From: Diospyros lotus | Lineage: Eukaryota > Streptophyta > Magnoliopsida > Ericales > Ebenaceae | Reading direction: 5' to 3' | Assembly (NCBI RefSeq): GCF_014633365.1 | Contig: NC_068349.1 | Coordinates: forward strand, 15,700,753-15,764,752 | DNA: 64,000 bases | Shown here: in pieces, positions 44,528 to 56,575 of the stretch | Numbering within the stretch: the first letter of the stretch is position 1 | Layout: each line of letters starts with the position of its first letter | The notes under the pieces: model-generated | Told to the model about the DNA's origin: nothing | Seen by the model: the letters and a program-made list of their open reading frames with translations, nothing else | Database searches by the model: none | Translations under genes and position numbers: made by a program

Positions 44528-46880
44528 AGTTTGAAATGCCTAAACCTATGGGCGAGCTATTTCACCTTCTGAAGATAGCGGGCCAACACCGGCTCCCTCA
44601 CTTCGTAAGTTTTTCACTTCTAGTTTTTTTGACAACGTCATTTTGGCCAGCAAGGCCTCGTATTCTGCTACGTTGTTTGTTTTAGGGAAGGAGAAGCAGA
44701 GCGAGTATTCCAAGATTTCCTATTACTAGTAAATCAACACTACCCCTACCCCACTCCCTTTGGCATTTGAGGCCCCATCAACAAACAACATCCATCCGTT
44801 ATCGCGAGCTCCTTCTGTTATGGGCGGGTGAGTGCACTCGACTATGAAATCTGCCAATGCTTACCCTTTTATTGCCCTTCTAGGCTCGAAGCTAATATCA
44901 TACTCACTGAGTTCGATGGCCCATTTGGTTAGCCTTCCTGAACATTCGGGCTTCTGTAGAATCTGTCTTAATGGTTGTTTCGTTAACACTGCCACGTAGT
45001 GGGCCTAGAAGTAGGGTCTTAATTTCCTTGCTGCCGTTACCAATGCCAAAGCTATCTTTTCAACGTAGGGATATTGCAACTCCACTTCTTGCAATACCTT
45101 GCTCACATAATAGACTGGGCTGTCAACCTGTCTGACTTGCCTAATGAGAACTGCGCTTACTGCCTGATGACTGACTCCTAAATATAGGTATAGATTTTCT
45201 CCAGTTTTTTTTCGGGTCAATAGGGGAATCTTCTTTAGGTACTCCTTCAATTCTTGAAAGGCTTTCTCACACTCAGGGGTCTATTGGAAGTTCTTGCCCC
45301 TTTTTAAGGCCTTAAGGAAAGAAGGCTACGTTCAGTATACTTCGAGAGAAATCTGCCCAAGGCCGTTAAACAACTTATCAAACTCTGAACCTCCTTTATT
45401 GAGGAGGGGGACTCTATGTCGATTACTTCTTGCACCTTTTCTGGGTTAGCCTCTATCCCCCTGTGGGTAATCATGTATCCCAAGAATTTTTCGGACTTAC
45501 CCCAAACGCGCATTTATTCGAATTCAAGCGCATATTATTTTTTCCTAAATATAGCAAAAACTTTCTCAAGTTGTCTAACGTGTGACTCGCCCTGCTTTCT
45601 TTTTACTATCATGTCATCCACGTAAGCCTCAATTAGCTCCCCCAGTAGGTCTTTGAATACCTTGTTGACCATCCTTTGATACATGGCTCCTGCATTCTTT
45701 AAGTCGAAAGGCATCATTTGATAGCAGTATGTCCCATTTTCTGTGATGAAGGCAATTTTCTTAGCGTCGGGTGGATACATACTGATCTGGTGGTAACCCG
45801 AGAAGGCATCTAGGAAACTCAACATAGCATATCCAAAGGTATCATCAACTAGCCTGTCTATTCGAGGGAGCGGGTAGGAGTCCTTTGGGCAAGCCTTATT
45901 TAGATTGGTAAAATAGATACATACTCTCCATTTCCCATTGGCCTTAGGTACCATCACAACATTTGCTAGCCATTCAGGATATTGGACCTCCTTAATGAAT
46001 CTCGCCTCGAGGAGTTTGTCTACTTCTTCTTCCAAGCACCTCAATCTCTCTAGGGCGATGTGCCTTTTTTTCTACTTAACTGGCCGGGCCTCCGAATAGA
46101 CATTCAATCGGTGAGATATGATCTTTGGACTAATTCCAGGCATGTCGGTGAGCGTCTAAGCAAATACGTCCGCGTAGGACCATAGACATCTAATAACCTC
46201 CTCTTTCTTCGGACCTTCTAGTTGGCTCCTCACACGCACTTGTCTTTTGCTATCATAGGGGCTTAGAGGGATGGCTTCAAGCGTTTCTACTGGATGAGGC
46301 TTGCTAGCTTCAAGAGTTTATTCACTGATCATTAAAGTCTCTTCGGTTGTTGTTTTCTCCTTCCCCTTGGTGCCTCTTATAGAGCTCACATAGCACACTC
46401 TGGCTTGTTTCTAATTACCTCTTACCTGGCCTACCCCTTGGGGCGTAGAAATTTCATTAGCAAATATCTTAGGGAAATGGCGACTCTCATAGCATTAATG
46501 AGGGAACGCCCTAGGATCACGTTGTAGGCAGGAGAAAAGGTCTTGACTACCATGAAATTAACCTACTGAGTGATCACTTGAGGGTAGTCCTCGAGCGTAA
46601 TGGGCAATTGCACAGATCCAACCACTAGCATCGCCTCTCCTGTGAAGCTGTACAAAGGTGAAGTGACCATCTTTAATCGGTCATGGGCAATATATCTTTT
46701 CGAAACAGTTCCAGTATAACAGATTAACAGAGCTTCGCTATCCACCAGTATTCTTTCAATGGGGTGCTTAGCAATGACGGTAGAGATAACCAAGGGATCA
46801 TCGTGAGGGCGCAGCACATCCCCCTGGTCCTCATGTGTGAAAATAATGGGGTCTTCGTCTTCTTGAACCTTTTCCACTGA
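44528..46880 (-). pseudogene. gypsy pol pseudogene of element C (protease, RT, RNase H)
   Basis: Minus strand, from right to left: a protease-like block (46877-46563) with HPIERILVDS, followed by E where relatives have G, so the DSG-type catalytic triad looks altered; RT (46044-45535) with ANVVMVPKANGKWR, LDAFSGYHQI and the YVDDMIVK catalytic box; the RT thumb (45513-45304); the RNase H start (45250-45005: HQAVSAVLIRQ, SPVYYVSK); and a second RNase H block at ~44790-44600 (VDGASNAKGSGVG, NNVAEYEALLA). Several stops separate the blocks. Confidence 0.85.
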
Positions 46881-48866
46881 GTTTACGTGAAGTGCCTATT
46901 GCGCATACACCTTTCTGGAAGAAGAGGAATTGCCTGCTAAATTTTCTCCTCTTGAGATCACATGTATCCTTTCCATAATGGGCTCATGATCATTTTCTCT
47001 GGCGCTTGGTTCTACTTCTTCCCCCCTCTGATTGTTTCTTCCCCTTTCCTTCTGTCGGGGCTGCTGGTTTTCCCTTATGTTTGCCGCATCATTCTTAGGA
47101 CGAGGGGGGGTCCTCTGATTATCCTTCCTGGATCTGTCTCCCGTATTCTGTTGATTTTTTTGGTTTATCCAGTATAAATGGGTTAAGCTTCCCTTCCCTG
47201 GTCAGTTGCTCAATCTGATTACGTAACTCCCGACACTACTCTGTAGTGTGCCCCGAGGACTCATGAAATTTGCAAAAAGCATTCATGTTCTTGCCCAAAG
47301 GTTAGCTGGAATATGGGGGAAAGTTAATGAGCCATGTGTGAGTAATGGATGAAAGGATAGCAACTCTTGGCTCAGTAAGGGGGGTGAAACTCCGAAATTG
47401 CATATTTGGGGGCTCTTCTCTCCTTTGTACCTTCGTAGCTCTGTCTGGCCCAACGTCGTTTTGCCTCCCCTTTCTTTTTCCTTCCCATGCTTCAAGAATT
47501 TCCATTTGGATGACAAACTGTTCCTCCCGAGTGAACAGTTCGGTCATTGAATCCGACTAAAAAAATGCTAGGGATCTTTTGAGCGGGGCATACATGGTTC
47601 CGTTAAGCAAGGCCGATGCTGCCAAACCGACTGGGAGGTCCCTTACCTCATGTGTGGCAGCTCTGAACCGCTCAGTGTACTGCTTTAGGGATTCATTGGG
47701 TCTTTGTTGCAAGCTCATTAAATACATGGCACTCTTCTTCTTCGGGATATAGGCAGAGAATGCTTCTAGAAATTCTTTTTCAGCTGTTCGAATGACCGGA
47801 TATGTCCGACAAGTAAGTCGCGAACCATTGTTGAGCCTGTCCTCCTAGGGAGAGTGGGAAGGCTCGACACCTAGTGACTTCGTCCCACCCATGTAACATA
47901 GCCATTGCCATGAAGTCTTGTACATGCTTCACAGGATCCTCCTTTCCCAAGTACACTGAAATTTGCAATAGCTTGAACCCTGGTTACACCAGTTGCCTCT
48001 GGAGTTCCTCGGACAGAGGAAAACCCTTTTTGGGGATTTCCCTTGGCATCATCACAGCTTGTTTCTACTCTAGCACTTTCTCTATGAGGCATTTGATGTC
48101 GAAACGCTCTGAGCATTTCTTTTTTCGTTTCGTTTCTACGTGGAGACGGGACGTAAAGAGCTCTTGAGTGGGTGCTCTCTGCCATCTCTTCGTACATAGG
48201 GGCTTTCCCTGGTCTCCTGTCATGATTTTCCCTTGGGTTTGCTGTTTCTAGGACTGGGTCATTAGGCCTAGGAGTCCCAATTCTTACCCCTGCCCTTGTT
48301 TGTCCCATGCGTGGAATTTGGATGTTCGACATCAATTCATGCAAAAGGGAAATAATCCCTTATAGTCTTTTCATGCTCTCTTCATTGTTCATCCTTAACT
48401 CATTGTTCTGGTGCTTCAGTTCTTCAAAATTCTTCCGTAACAGTTCATAATCTGACCATGGGGGGAGCTATCCTAGACAGTTCCGGGGCACAGAAGTCGC
48501 CGCTGGGTTCCTTCGAGGAATCGAGGACTGTCCCAAGCAGTATTGTTCTTGATTTGCTAGTATTGGGGGCGGGACCTGCCTCTATTGTCTTACCGCCTAT
48601 CTCCCCCATCTGATGGTGCGTATCTCCCTCTATTCCGAGTGCTCCAAACCCCCAAATCCAATAGCCTGATTACCTTCGAGCATTGGAATGTTTCCCAAGC
48701 GCACCTCATTGTCTAGATCATCTTCTAAAAGTGTAGGTACCGTAGGGTGTACTTGGCTAGGGTCTCTTGTCCTGGTGCGAGCGCTTTACTGAGTAGGGTT
48801 AGGCTGGTTTTCCAAACCAGTTGATCTTGTCCTTCTCGGCATCTCGTATTAAGATTGACTTTTCAT
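46881..48866 (-). pseudogene. gypsy gag pseudogene of element C
   Basis: Minus strand: an N-terminal region (48860-48350) with many stops, a spacer with P/R/E-rich text (48344-48000), then the capsid core (47990-47550) with DPVKHVQDFMAMAMLHGWDE and GGQAQQWF, and the C-terminal EEQFVIQMEILEAWEGK segment (47540-47470). No zinc knuckle is clear. Several stops and frameshifts. It aligns in wording with the gag remnant of element B. Confidence 0.78.
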
Positions 48867-48869
48867 TGA

Positions 48870-48892
48870 ATTTTCCCACAGATAACGCCAAA
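48870..48892 (-). other. primer-binding site of element C (degenerate)
   Basis: The minus strand reads TTTGGCGTTATCTGTGGGAA, close to the TGGCGCCGTCTGTGGGAA-type site of elements A and B but with two changed bases. Confidence 0.7.
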
Positions 48893-48893
48893 T

Positions 48894-49865
48894 TGTTGTT
48901 GCTAAAATACAACAACTAAAATTTATTATGTGGTGTCCACTCAAGCTTGGTGTCGGGTGAAGTTAGGTTGCTGTAAAAGAAGCTTCCTCAAGGGAGTTCG
49001 CTACTAGGATGCTCGCTTGCAAGGATTTCTCCACTAGCTCTCTCACCGCAAGGTTTTGCCACAAGGTTTCACCACTAACTCTTTTGCCACGAGGTTTTGC
49101 CATAAGGCTTCGCCACTAGCTCTAGCCACAAGGCTTCGCCACTAGCTTTCGCCACAAGGTTTTGCCACTAACTCTCGCAACAAGGTTTTTGCCATTAGCT
49201 GTTGCCATAAGGTTCTACCTTCACAGCTAGGTCCCGCTACAAGGATTTGCCTTCGCCACGAGGTTCACCACAAAGTTTTGCCTTCACCGCTAGGTCTCGC
49301 GACGAGATTTGGCCCCTGTTGATGCTCAAAAAATAGGTTAGAAGGCTCGCAGGAATCCTCGCCCGTGACGACCCTTCGATGCCTAAGTCAGTGCCAGATC
49401 AAAACAACTATTCACTAGAACAGTAAAAATGTAGTCAATAAGTCAAAAGTTTTTACCGAAATCGAAGTCCTATTCACTGTCTTATAGCTGGGTATTTATA
49501 GGGCGCGATTTTCAAGGGTGTCAGGTGCTGACATGTGGCATCTATTGAATGGAGTTTTGGTCTCATCTGGAAGACCACACTGTCGTGAGGCTTACAGAGC
49601 CGCAAGCGTAGTTATGAGCAAGGTGTCGCAAGGCCTTCGGGCTTGCCGCAAGGCCGAGCTGGCCGCAAGCCTTTCGCGGATGGGGGCTTATGGCCGTGTG
49701 CTGGGAGCCGCATGCAGGCACAGCGCATTGCCACGAGCCCATGCGGTTGGGCTTGCGGCAATGTGCCGCAAGCTCCCGGCCAACGCTTTGCCACAAAAGC
49801 TCGCAGCACACTACTACGAGCTGGCCTGAAAATCTTTTTAATTTCTTCCCCCATTTCTCTAACAC

Positions 49866-49866
<1 letters not shown>
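48894..49866 (-). repeat. 5' LTR of element C
   Basis: 973 bp, from TGTTGTTGCTAAAATACAAC to TCTCTAACACA in plus orientation. It has the minisatellite at 49020-49310 and a minus-strand TATA box CTATAAATACC (49491-49501). It pairs with 30601-33477. Confidence 0.85.
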
Positions 49867-49871
<5 letters not shown>

Positions 49872-49920
<49 letters not shown>

Positions 49921-52314
49921 GAACTAATAATAATAGCAAGGATAATAATAATAAATGTGAAAATTAAATTACATTGGGTTGATTTTTGAAAAGTTGTGGG
50001 TATAAGTGAAATAGGCAATTTTTATAACGTGGGGGTGTAAGTGCCAGTCTTCGAAAGTTGGGGTGCTGCAGCAATTTTGGAGAAAGGGTCGCGGGTCACC
50101 TTAATAGGAACCTCGTGCCCATTATGGTTGAGGGACACGGATGGCGCAAGCGGTCACGCGCGAGGGAGGCTAGGGGCGAGGCGCTGGTTCGATTCTCCTT
50201 GGATGCGTACGCAGGGGGAAAGCTGGGAATTTTTCCCAACAGGCAGGCGCCAAAACGATGCTGTTTTTGTGCGCAAAGCATGGCCAGCCGCATACCACGT
50301 GGTGCACGTTGGTCCCTTTGTTTTGCTTAGCGGCCAAGGCTTGTTCAGCCTATTTAATGGCCCAATTTTGGCCATTTCGTGGGAGGAACATGAGTAGAGA
50401 TTTTAGGGAGGAAGAGGGGGCGGGCCACAAGCAGTTTAAAAGGGGGAAAAAATGCAAAAATTTGAAGGAAACATTGGGTTTTATCAAGATTTTAAGTGAT
50501 CGGGTAAGTGAGAAAAATCTTCTAAAAATACTACTCGGTTAGAACTTAATTTTTTACGTGATTTTAGTAATTTCTGGGTAAAAATTATGTTATCAGGTAA
50601 CGCATATTATTTATTCGGCATGCGAGCAAAAAATGTTAAAATCGATTACTATCAGGCAAGCTCCTAATCCTATCCTCATGTTCTTCATTTCTTGTGAAAG
50701 TGTCCGTAGTTTCTCTGATTTTATTCCCTCTCTCACCGTGACTTGGTTCTACGTATTAATAATAATAATCTGTGTTGTAACCATCCTATGACTTATATTT
50801 TATTAATGGCTTTATTGTTAATAGAATGAACTAAGTGGTGACGTCCTAGTGTCGTTCATTTCGACCGTCACAAAGCTTCGTATCGCTCCACTTTCCTTGG
50901 AATGATGCCGAAACCCGTTGGGGCTAGGTTATTAGAAAGTGGCTATGGTCAAGATTATGGAGTTATGTTAATTATTTGCTATGAATGGGAAAATGGTTTC
51001 CAGTGTATGAGAAAAGATGAGAATGTGAATGACATAATGGTGTCTATGTTGTCATAAATAAAGTGTGCGAAACGATAAGCTTAAGTGACTAAGTATAATG
51101 TCGTCTATGGGTGTCTAAGGGTATGGGGTACATAGCCACTGACTGTCGACTGTGGGTCATGGCAGTTGATGGCTAGATGTATGCGCGCCAGTCATCGGCT
51201 GTTACGATAAGAGCCAAATTCCTACCTTAACTTTGTGCATATCATGATAAGTGTGCTGCATAGGATGGGGTTGCATTCACTGGTGAGACATGCTTTGTGT
51301 GTGATAGGATGCGTGAGCATTTGCATGACTCGGTTGGTCCAAGCGCCAACTTGGGTTCCCTAGGTGAGCCGGTGCATTTAGAGCATATCGCATGTGTGAA
51401 TTCATATATGGGCGTAGCATGGCTCGATGCTTGGTTTATGGGGGCCTTGTCATCATGTTTATGCTACAAAAGCCATTGCATTTCCTATTTGTTGTATTGC
51501 ATAATGAAGATGTGTGGCTATAAGTGATGGGGATGGGTGGTGCCCACCATGGAACGTATGCCGTGGAAGTGACCCATGATGGAAGTGGCGTACAGCCCAC
51601 AGTGTGAGTGATTATGGGAAGTGGGATACGACCCACAGTGTGTGAGTGATTATGGGAAGTGGGATAAGACACATAGTGGAATAATGATAAAGTAGCCTAT
51701 ACGGGATTGCTAACAGGTTTGTATGTTGGACTTGGGCATTAGTGTGTGTTGTATATGGGCCCCAAGTATTGTGTATGTGCTGTTGACTTGTGGTTATGCA
51801 TTTGGAACTAAGGCATGTAATGAGCATGGCATGGTGTGTCATTGCACTAGCATGAATTGCATGGGGTATTGGGGAAGAGATTTATCCTTCACCGACAGTC
51901 TTTCTTTCATGAGCTTACTGAGTCTTGTGACTCACGTTTGCTTTCCATCATTTCAGGTAGGGGAACCGTCTGAGATACCAGGTACGCTTAGCGGGGTTAG
52001 GTCCAAATCGCTTAGTCATAGTAGCAAGTGCAGAGCTCTCCCAAAACTAGATCTGGGTGTCGTTGTGATCAGTTAGGGTAAAACTTTTATGATATTGAGA
52101 TGTGTGTGTATTATGTAAGCCTGGTGGGCTCATGGGGTGAATGTTTATGTAAGAATGATTATGAAATATTATGTGACCTAAGAAGTTATGATTTCTAAAA
52201 AAAAAAGGTTGTGTGTGGATTGTTGTTTGTGTTATTGTTCGATATCATTTAAGTAATGACCCTCTCACGGATTCTCTTTGTGCATCGGGAGGCTCCGAGA
52301 GGCGAGCCGTTACA
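49872..52314 (+). repeat. 3' LTR of element D, right part
   Basis: It resumes the (AAT)n array left at 30600 and follows the 5' LTR wording to the terminal GCCGTTACA. It is followed by CACCT (52315-52319), the right target duplication of element D. ORFs across it are LTR noise. Confidence 0.87.
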
Positions 52315-52319
52315 CACCT

Positions 52320-53484
52320 TGGGTTACACCCAGGTACACAAATGATCAAAATATCCTCACAAAAATTACAAATTTGTTTCCCCTACCTTGGTTGCCTTCT
52401 CTCTCTCTCTTATCTCCCATTTTTTCCATGGACCCCTACTACAATCATTGGTTGCTGCCTTCTTCTCACCGTCTTCGCCTTGCCTTGCGCTAACTAGTGC
52501 GTCACCTCACCTAATGTCGACTGTCGCAAAGAGGGAGGATCTGTGATGGTCGACGTGAGGCGAGACAAAGTAATTATTGGGGCGAGGCGAGGTGGCAAGA
52601 GAAAGGCGACAACCAACGATTGTAGCAAGCAGCCATGGGAAGAAGGAGAGAGAGAGAGAGGAAAAAAGAGGCGGCCAAAGACAGGAAAAAACAAATTTAT
52701 AATTTTTATAATGGTATTTTGATTATTTGCATGACTAAATATAACTCAAAATATAAGGTTGAGTGTACGAGCACCATGTTCCTTAAAAACAATGCCCCGC
52801 CGCCCTATCTACCACTTGCGCCTTCAATTTGGCCACCTCCCATTCTTCCTTAATTTTATTTTCCCCGCCTGCGTCTTTAATTTCCTCTTCTCCTTCACTA
52901 ATCAATCTCTCTCTCTCACACACACACACACATATATATATAGGCCACCTCTTTTATTTCATTTATCTCTAATCTACAAATATACATATATATATATATA
53001 TGCTGCCGGCCACCTCTTTTATTTCATTTCTCTCCAATCTACAATTATATATATATATATATATTGATGCACATACCACAGCCACCATAGTCCAATCATG
53101 GTCATTATTTACAGGAATGTTGTGCTTTAATTAGTCGAAAAAGTTTGCTAATTGTGTTTGCATTAATATTTGGCAAACGGGTAAATATAATTAGCTTGTG
53201 CATTCCACTATCAAAGAAAATAATTAGACTTAAATATTTTTTAAATAAAAAATTCATAAATGTTTCTGAATATAATATATTAGATGTCTCTAAATTACTT
53301 TACATATACATGTATTTAATAACAATATATAACTATCATTACAAATATAGTTTGGGAGACAAGCAAACAATATATATATATATCATTAGAAATATATTAG
53401 ATTAATTATATTATGTTTCTAAATATAATATATAGTTATTTTACAAATGTTTTATGATGTTTTCGGGGATGGTTTTTCCTTGAT
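52320..53484. other. intergenic DNA between element D and the hAT element
   Basis: No gene seen. It contains (CA)n/(TA)n microsatellites and a ~65-bp duplication in which GGCCACCTCTTTTATTTCAT occurs at 52944 and 53009, each followed by TCTCTAATCTACAA or TCTCCAATCTACAA. The AT content rises toward the hAT insertion. Confidence 0.6.
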
Positions 53485-53492
53485 AATGTTAT
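53485..53492. repeat. 8-bp target-site duplication of the hAT element (AATGTTAT)
   Basis: Identical to AATGTTAT at 57153-57160. Eight bases is the hAT length. Confidence 0.9.
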
Positions 53493-53759
53493 TAGGGATG
53501 GCAATTGTAACCAAAATCGTGGGGAATCGAATTGAAATCAAACCGGTCAACTTAGTTAAAAATCATTTGATTGGGTAATGGTTTGGTTTGGGGAAAAATC
53601 GAACACTGTTTCAATGGATATAGTTTGCTTATGGTTTTCACTAAAATCAAACCAAAACCAAAACCCAAATCGAAACCGAACCGAATGGTGGGTAACTAAA
53701 CCAAACCGAACTGAATATATTATATATATTATATACAAATACAACCCAGCCCACTGCCC

Positions 53760-54390
53760 TTGCCTGCAAACCTTTCTCCCCTTCTCTTCTCCCTTTCTCT
53801 TCTCCTTCCTCTCTCGATCTGGCTCTCGCTCTCTCACATTTGCTGCCTCTCTCTTTCTGCCTCCTTTCTCTTGCTCGTCCTCGCTCTCTGTATCTCTCTT
53901 GCTCTCGCTCAGCCTCGCTGGATCTTTCTTGCTCTCGCTAGGGCTCGGCTCGACCCCTTTTGCTCTCGCTCGCCCTCGATCTCTCTCACCCTCACTGTCT
54001 CCTTTCTCTTACTCGTCCGCGCGTGCTCGCCCTTGTTCTCTGCCTCATATCTCTTTCTCGTTTGCTAGCGCTCGCCCTCGCTCTCTGCCTCTTTATTTCT
54101 CTTGCTCTCAGCCCCTCTTGCCATCGCTCGCCATCGCTCTCTACCTCTCTTTTGCTCTTGCTCACCCTCGTTGGCCCTCTTTTTCTCTCGCTCGCCCTCA
54201 CTTGCCTTCTGGCCTCTCGCTCGACCCCTCTCACTCTCGCCGGCCCTTGCTGCCTCTCTGTTCTCGCCCTCGCTAGCCCTCTACCTATCGGTTCTCGCCC
54301 TCTGCCTCTCGGTTCTCGCCCTCTCCCCCACGCTTGCTCGAGGGCTCGGCCAGTCGGCCTCGCCCGCCCTTGCTCGCTGCATCTGTTTTA
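53760..54390 (+). repeat. CT-rich low-complexity tract in the hAT 5' region
   Basis: Diverged CTCTCGCTCGCCCTCGCTCTC units (quoted in part) dominate ~600 bp between the left end and the transposase. All three frames are open for long stretches only because the composition avoids stop codons; the S/L/A/R/P-rich ORFs are not proteins. Confidence 0.8.
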
Positions 54391-54673
54391 GGTATTTTTA
54401 CTTGGTATGGTTTATCTTTTTTAGTTCTTTGATTCTCTCGATTGACAACTAAATTTAGGTAGTTTTTATATTTTTTGGCCATATTTGTTTTACTTGTTTA
54501 TGCTTGATTTTAGGTAGTTTTTCTTTTATACTTGTTTTTACTTGTTTCAGTTTAAGTTGCTGTCATTTTTGAGCAAGTTTTTATAGAATATGGCATGCTC
54601 ACAAAGTGGCAGCACACAACAATGTTTTGTGAGCGGATCGCTGTCTAGTGAATGAACTCATCAATCAATACCG

Positions 54674-56575
54674 ATGGAGAGTTCTCAAGAGGTAAATGCT
54701 TTTGATAAGGAAATCAGTGGTAGGACTAGAAGTGATGTATGGAAACATTTTCAAAGAGTGATCATTAATAAAGAAATTAAGTCCCAATGCAACTATTGTA
54801 AGAAATTACTTGCGGGGAAATCAACGAATGGTACATTAACTATGAAGCAACATCTCAATAAATGTTCTAAGAGAAGATTGGTAGGAGATATAACGCAAAT
54901 ATTTATAAAATCTGATTTGAAATGAAAGATCTCTTCCGGTCCATATGATGAAAAAAAAGGAAGAGAAAAATTAGGAAAGATGATCATTATGCGTGATTAT
55001 CCTCTTTCGATGGTGGAGCATAGTGGATTCAAAGATTTCACAAATATCATTCAACCTCTTTTCAAGTGTCCTTCTCGTAATACTTTGAAGAATGATATCA
55101 TGAGGATTTACAGTGAAGAGAGGGATAAAGCGATGAGTTTGATTGAAAACATTGATAGTAGGGTGGCTATTACAACGGACATGTGGACTTCTAGTAACCA
55201 AAAAAGGGGTTTTATGGCTGTTACAGCACATTTCATTGATAAGTCTTGGACATTGCATAGCAAAATTTTGAGGTATGACAAGTATTTTTTAACTTAGTAT
55301 ATTGTTTTATTGTTGTTAAATTTGATAATTGTAGTTCTAAACTTTAAGTTTACTAATAATTTATAATTGTACGTCATTTAGGTTTATCTATGTTCTTTGC
55401 CCTCATACAAGTGATGTGTTGACCAATGTGTTAATTGATGCTATGCTTGGGTGGAATGTGGACTCAAGATTATCCACAATTACAGTGGATAATTGCTTTA
55501 CCAATGATAGTATGATTGGTAAGATTAAAGCAAAATTGAATGTTGGATGTCTTTTGAATAGTGGATCTTTATTGCATATGCGTTATTCTGCCCATATCTT
55601 GAATCTTATTGTTAAGATTGGTTTAGATGTGATTATACATGCCATTGATAATGTGAAGGAAAGTGTAGTTTTTTGACAACATCTCCAAAAAGAATAGAAA
55701 AGTTTGAGGACGTTAGTTAAAACTGCTTTGGTTTATAAGTCTGTGTTTCCTTGACTTAAATTATTTGAATCACTATATAAGAATGTGCCAAGTGATAGGA
55801 TTGGGAAACTGCAAAAGATGTTTGTGACAGATTAGAGTTGTTTTATAATGTAACTGAGTTATTTTCTGACACAAAATATCCAACTGCTAATATGTACTTT
55901 TCAATAATTTGTAAGGTCAAGTTGACATTGAATGAGTGGGTCAAGTCTCCCAATGAAGTGATTAGTACAATGGAAAAAAAGCATGTCAGATAAGTTTAAT
56001 GCATATTGGAATGTGATTCATAAGTTGATGGGTGTTGTTGCAGTGTTAGATCCTAGGTATAAGATGACTTTTCTTGACTTTTACTCTCCTAAGGTCTATC
56101 CTTATGACTATGATGAACAAATTAGCAATATCAAGTACCTTTGTTATGATTTGATGGAGGAATATCACATTAAAAAGGACAAAGTGAATGATGTGAATAA
56201 TCAAGAATGTACATTGGATGGGAGCGTCACTCCAAGAGAAAATTTTATTTCTTTTGATGATAAATATCAATCTTTTCTTAAAAAGAGGAAAACTACTAAA
56301 GTTACTAGTTTCAGAACTGAATTAGACCTTTACTTGGATGAAGATGTTATAGTTGATAATGGTCAGTTTGATATTTTACTTTGGTGGAAAGTGAATGAGG
56401 TGAAGTATCCTACCTTGCAAACTATTGCAAGAGATATATTAGTCATTCCTGTATCTACTATTGCTTCGGAGTCAGCATTCAGTTCTAGTGGGAGACTGGT
56501 GAGTCATCATCGTAATCGACTTCATCCAAAGACAATAGAAGCATTGATGTGTGCCCAAAGTTAGTTGTCAAATGA
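54674..56575 (+). pseudogene. hAT transposase pseudogene (ZBED zinc finger, hAT C-terminal dimerisation domain)
   Basis: It starts at the ATG 54674. A BED finger (WKHF, CNYCKK, TMKQHLNKC; 54740-54870) is followed by a stop at 54923. The frame then continues with YPLSMVEHSGF (~55000) and the catalytic-core part TTDMWTSSNQKRGF (~55175). A GT-AG intron (55273-55381) joins HSKILR to FIYVLCPHTSD, then TVDN (~55480). Stops follow near 55674 and 55755. The last block (55983-56564) has VLDPRYK and the dimerisation hallmark PVSTIASESAFSSSGR; it ends CAQS-stop where relatives have W (TGG to TAG). It would cut and paste hAT DNA; this copy cannot. Confidence 0.88.

Larger units (their letters stand above)
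30601..49866 (-). mobile_element. Tat-type Ty3/gypsy retrotransposon C (19.3 kb with nested insertions)
   Basis: In plus coordinates: 3' LTR, polypurine tract, antisense ORF, 3' UTR tandem repeats, integrase, RNase H, RT, protease, gag, PBS, 5' LTR, so the element reads on the minus strand. The LTRs begin TGTTGTTGCC and end ACA, and the element is flanked by ATAAT (30596-30600 and 49867-49871). RT before integrase identifies Ty3/gypsy. The YVDDMIVK RT wording, the TGGCG-type PBS, the antisense ORF and the 3' UTR repeats point to the Tat lineage. Two solo LTRs and a CACTA element were inserted later. Coding is broken by many stops. Confidence 0.88.
25948..52314 (+). mobile_element. Tekay/Del-like Ty3/gypsy element D, split by nested insertions
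   Basis: The 5' LTR is 25948-28580 and the 3' LTR is in two parts, 30431-30600 and 49872-52314. The LTRs start TG(C/T)AATGACC and end CCGTTACA, and are flanked by CACCT on both sides. The internal part (28581-30430) has an iMet primer-binding site, a gag pseudogene and a polypurine tract. Protease, RT and integrase are missing, so this copy was a non-autonomous, gag-only form. Element C (30601-49866) sits in its 3' LTR. The chromovirus assignment rests on LTR style and gag wording. Confidence 0.88.

Noticed and set aside
53578..54391. Long S/L/A/R/P-rich ORFs, up to 232 codons
   Set aside because: They lie in the CT-rich low-complexity tract of the hAT element; all three frames are open, with no domain.
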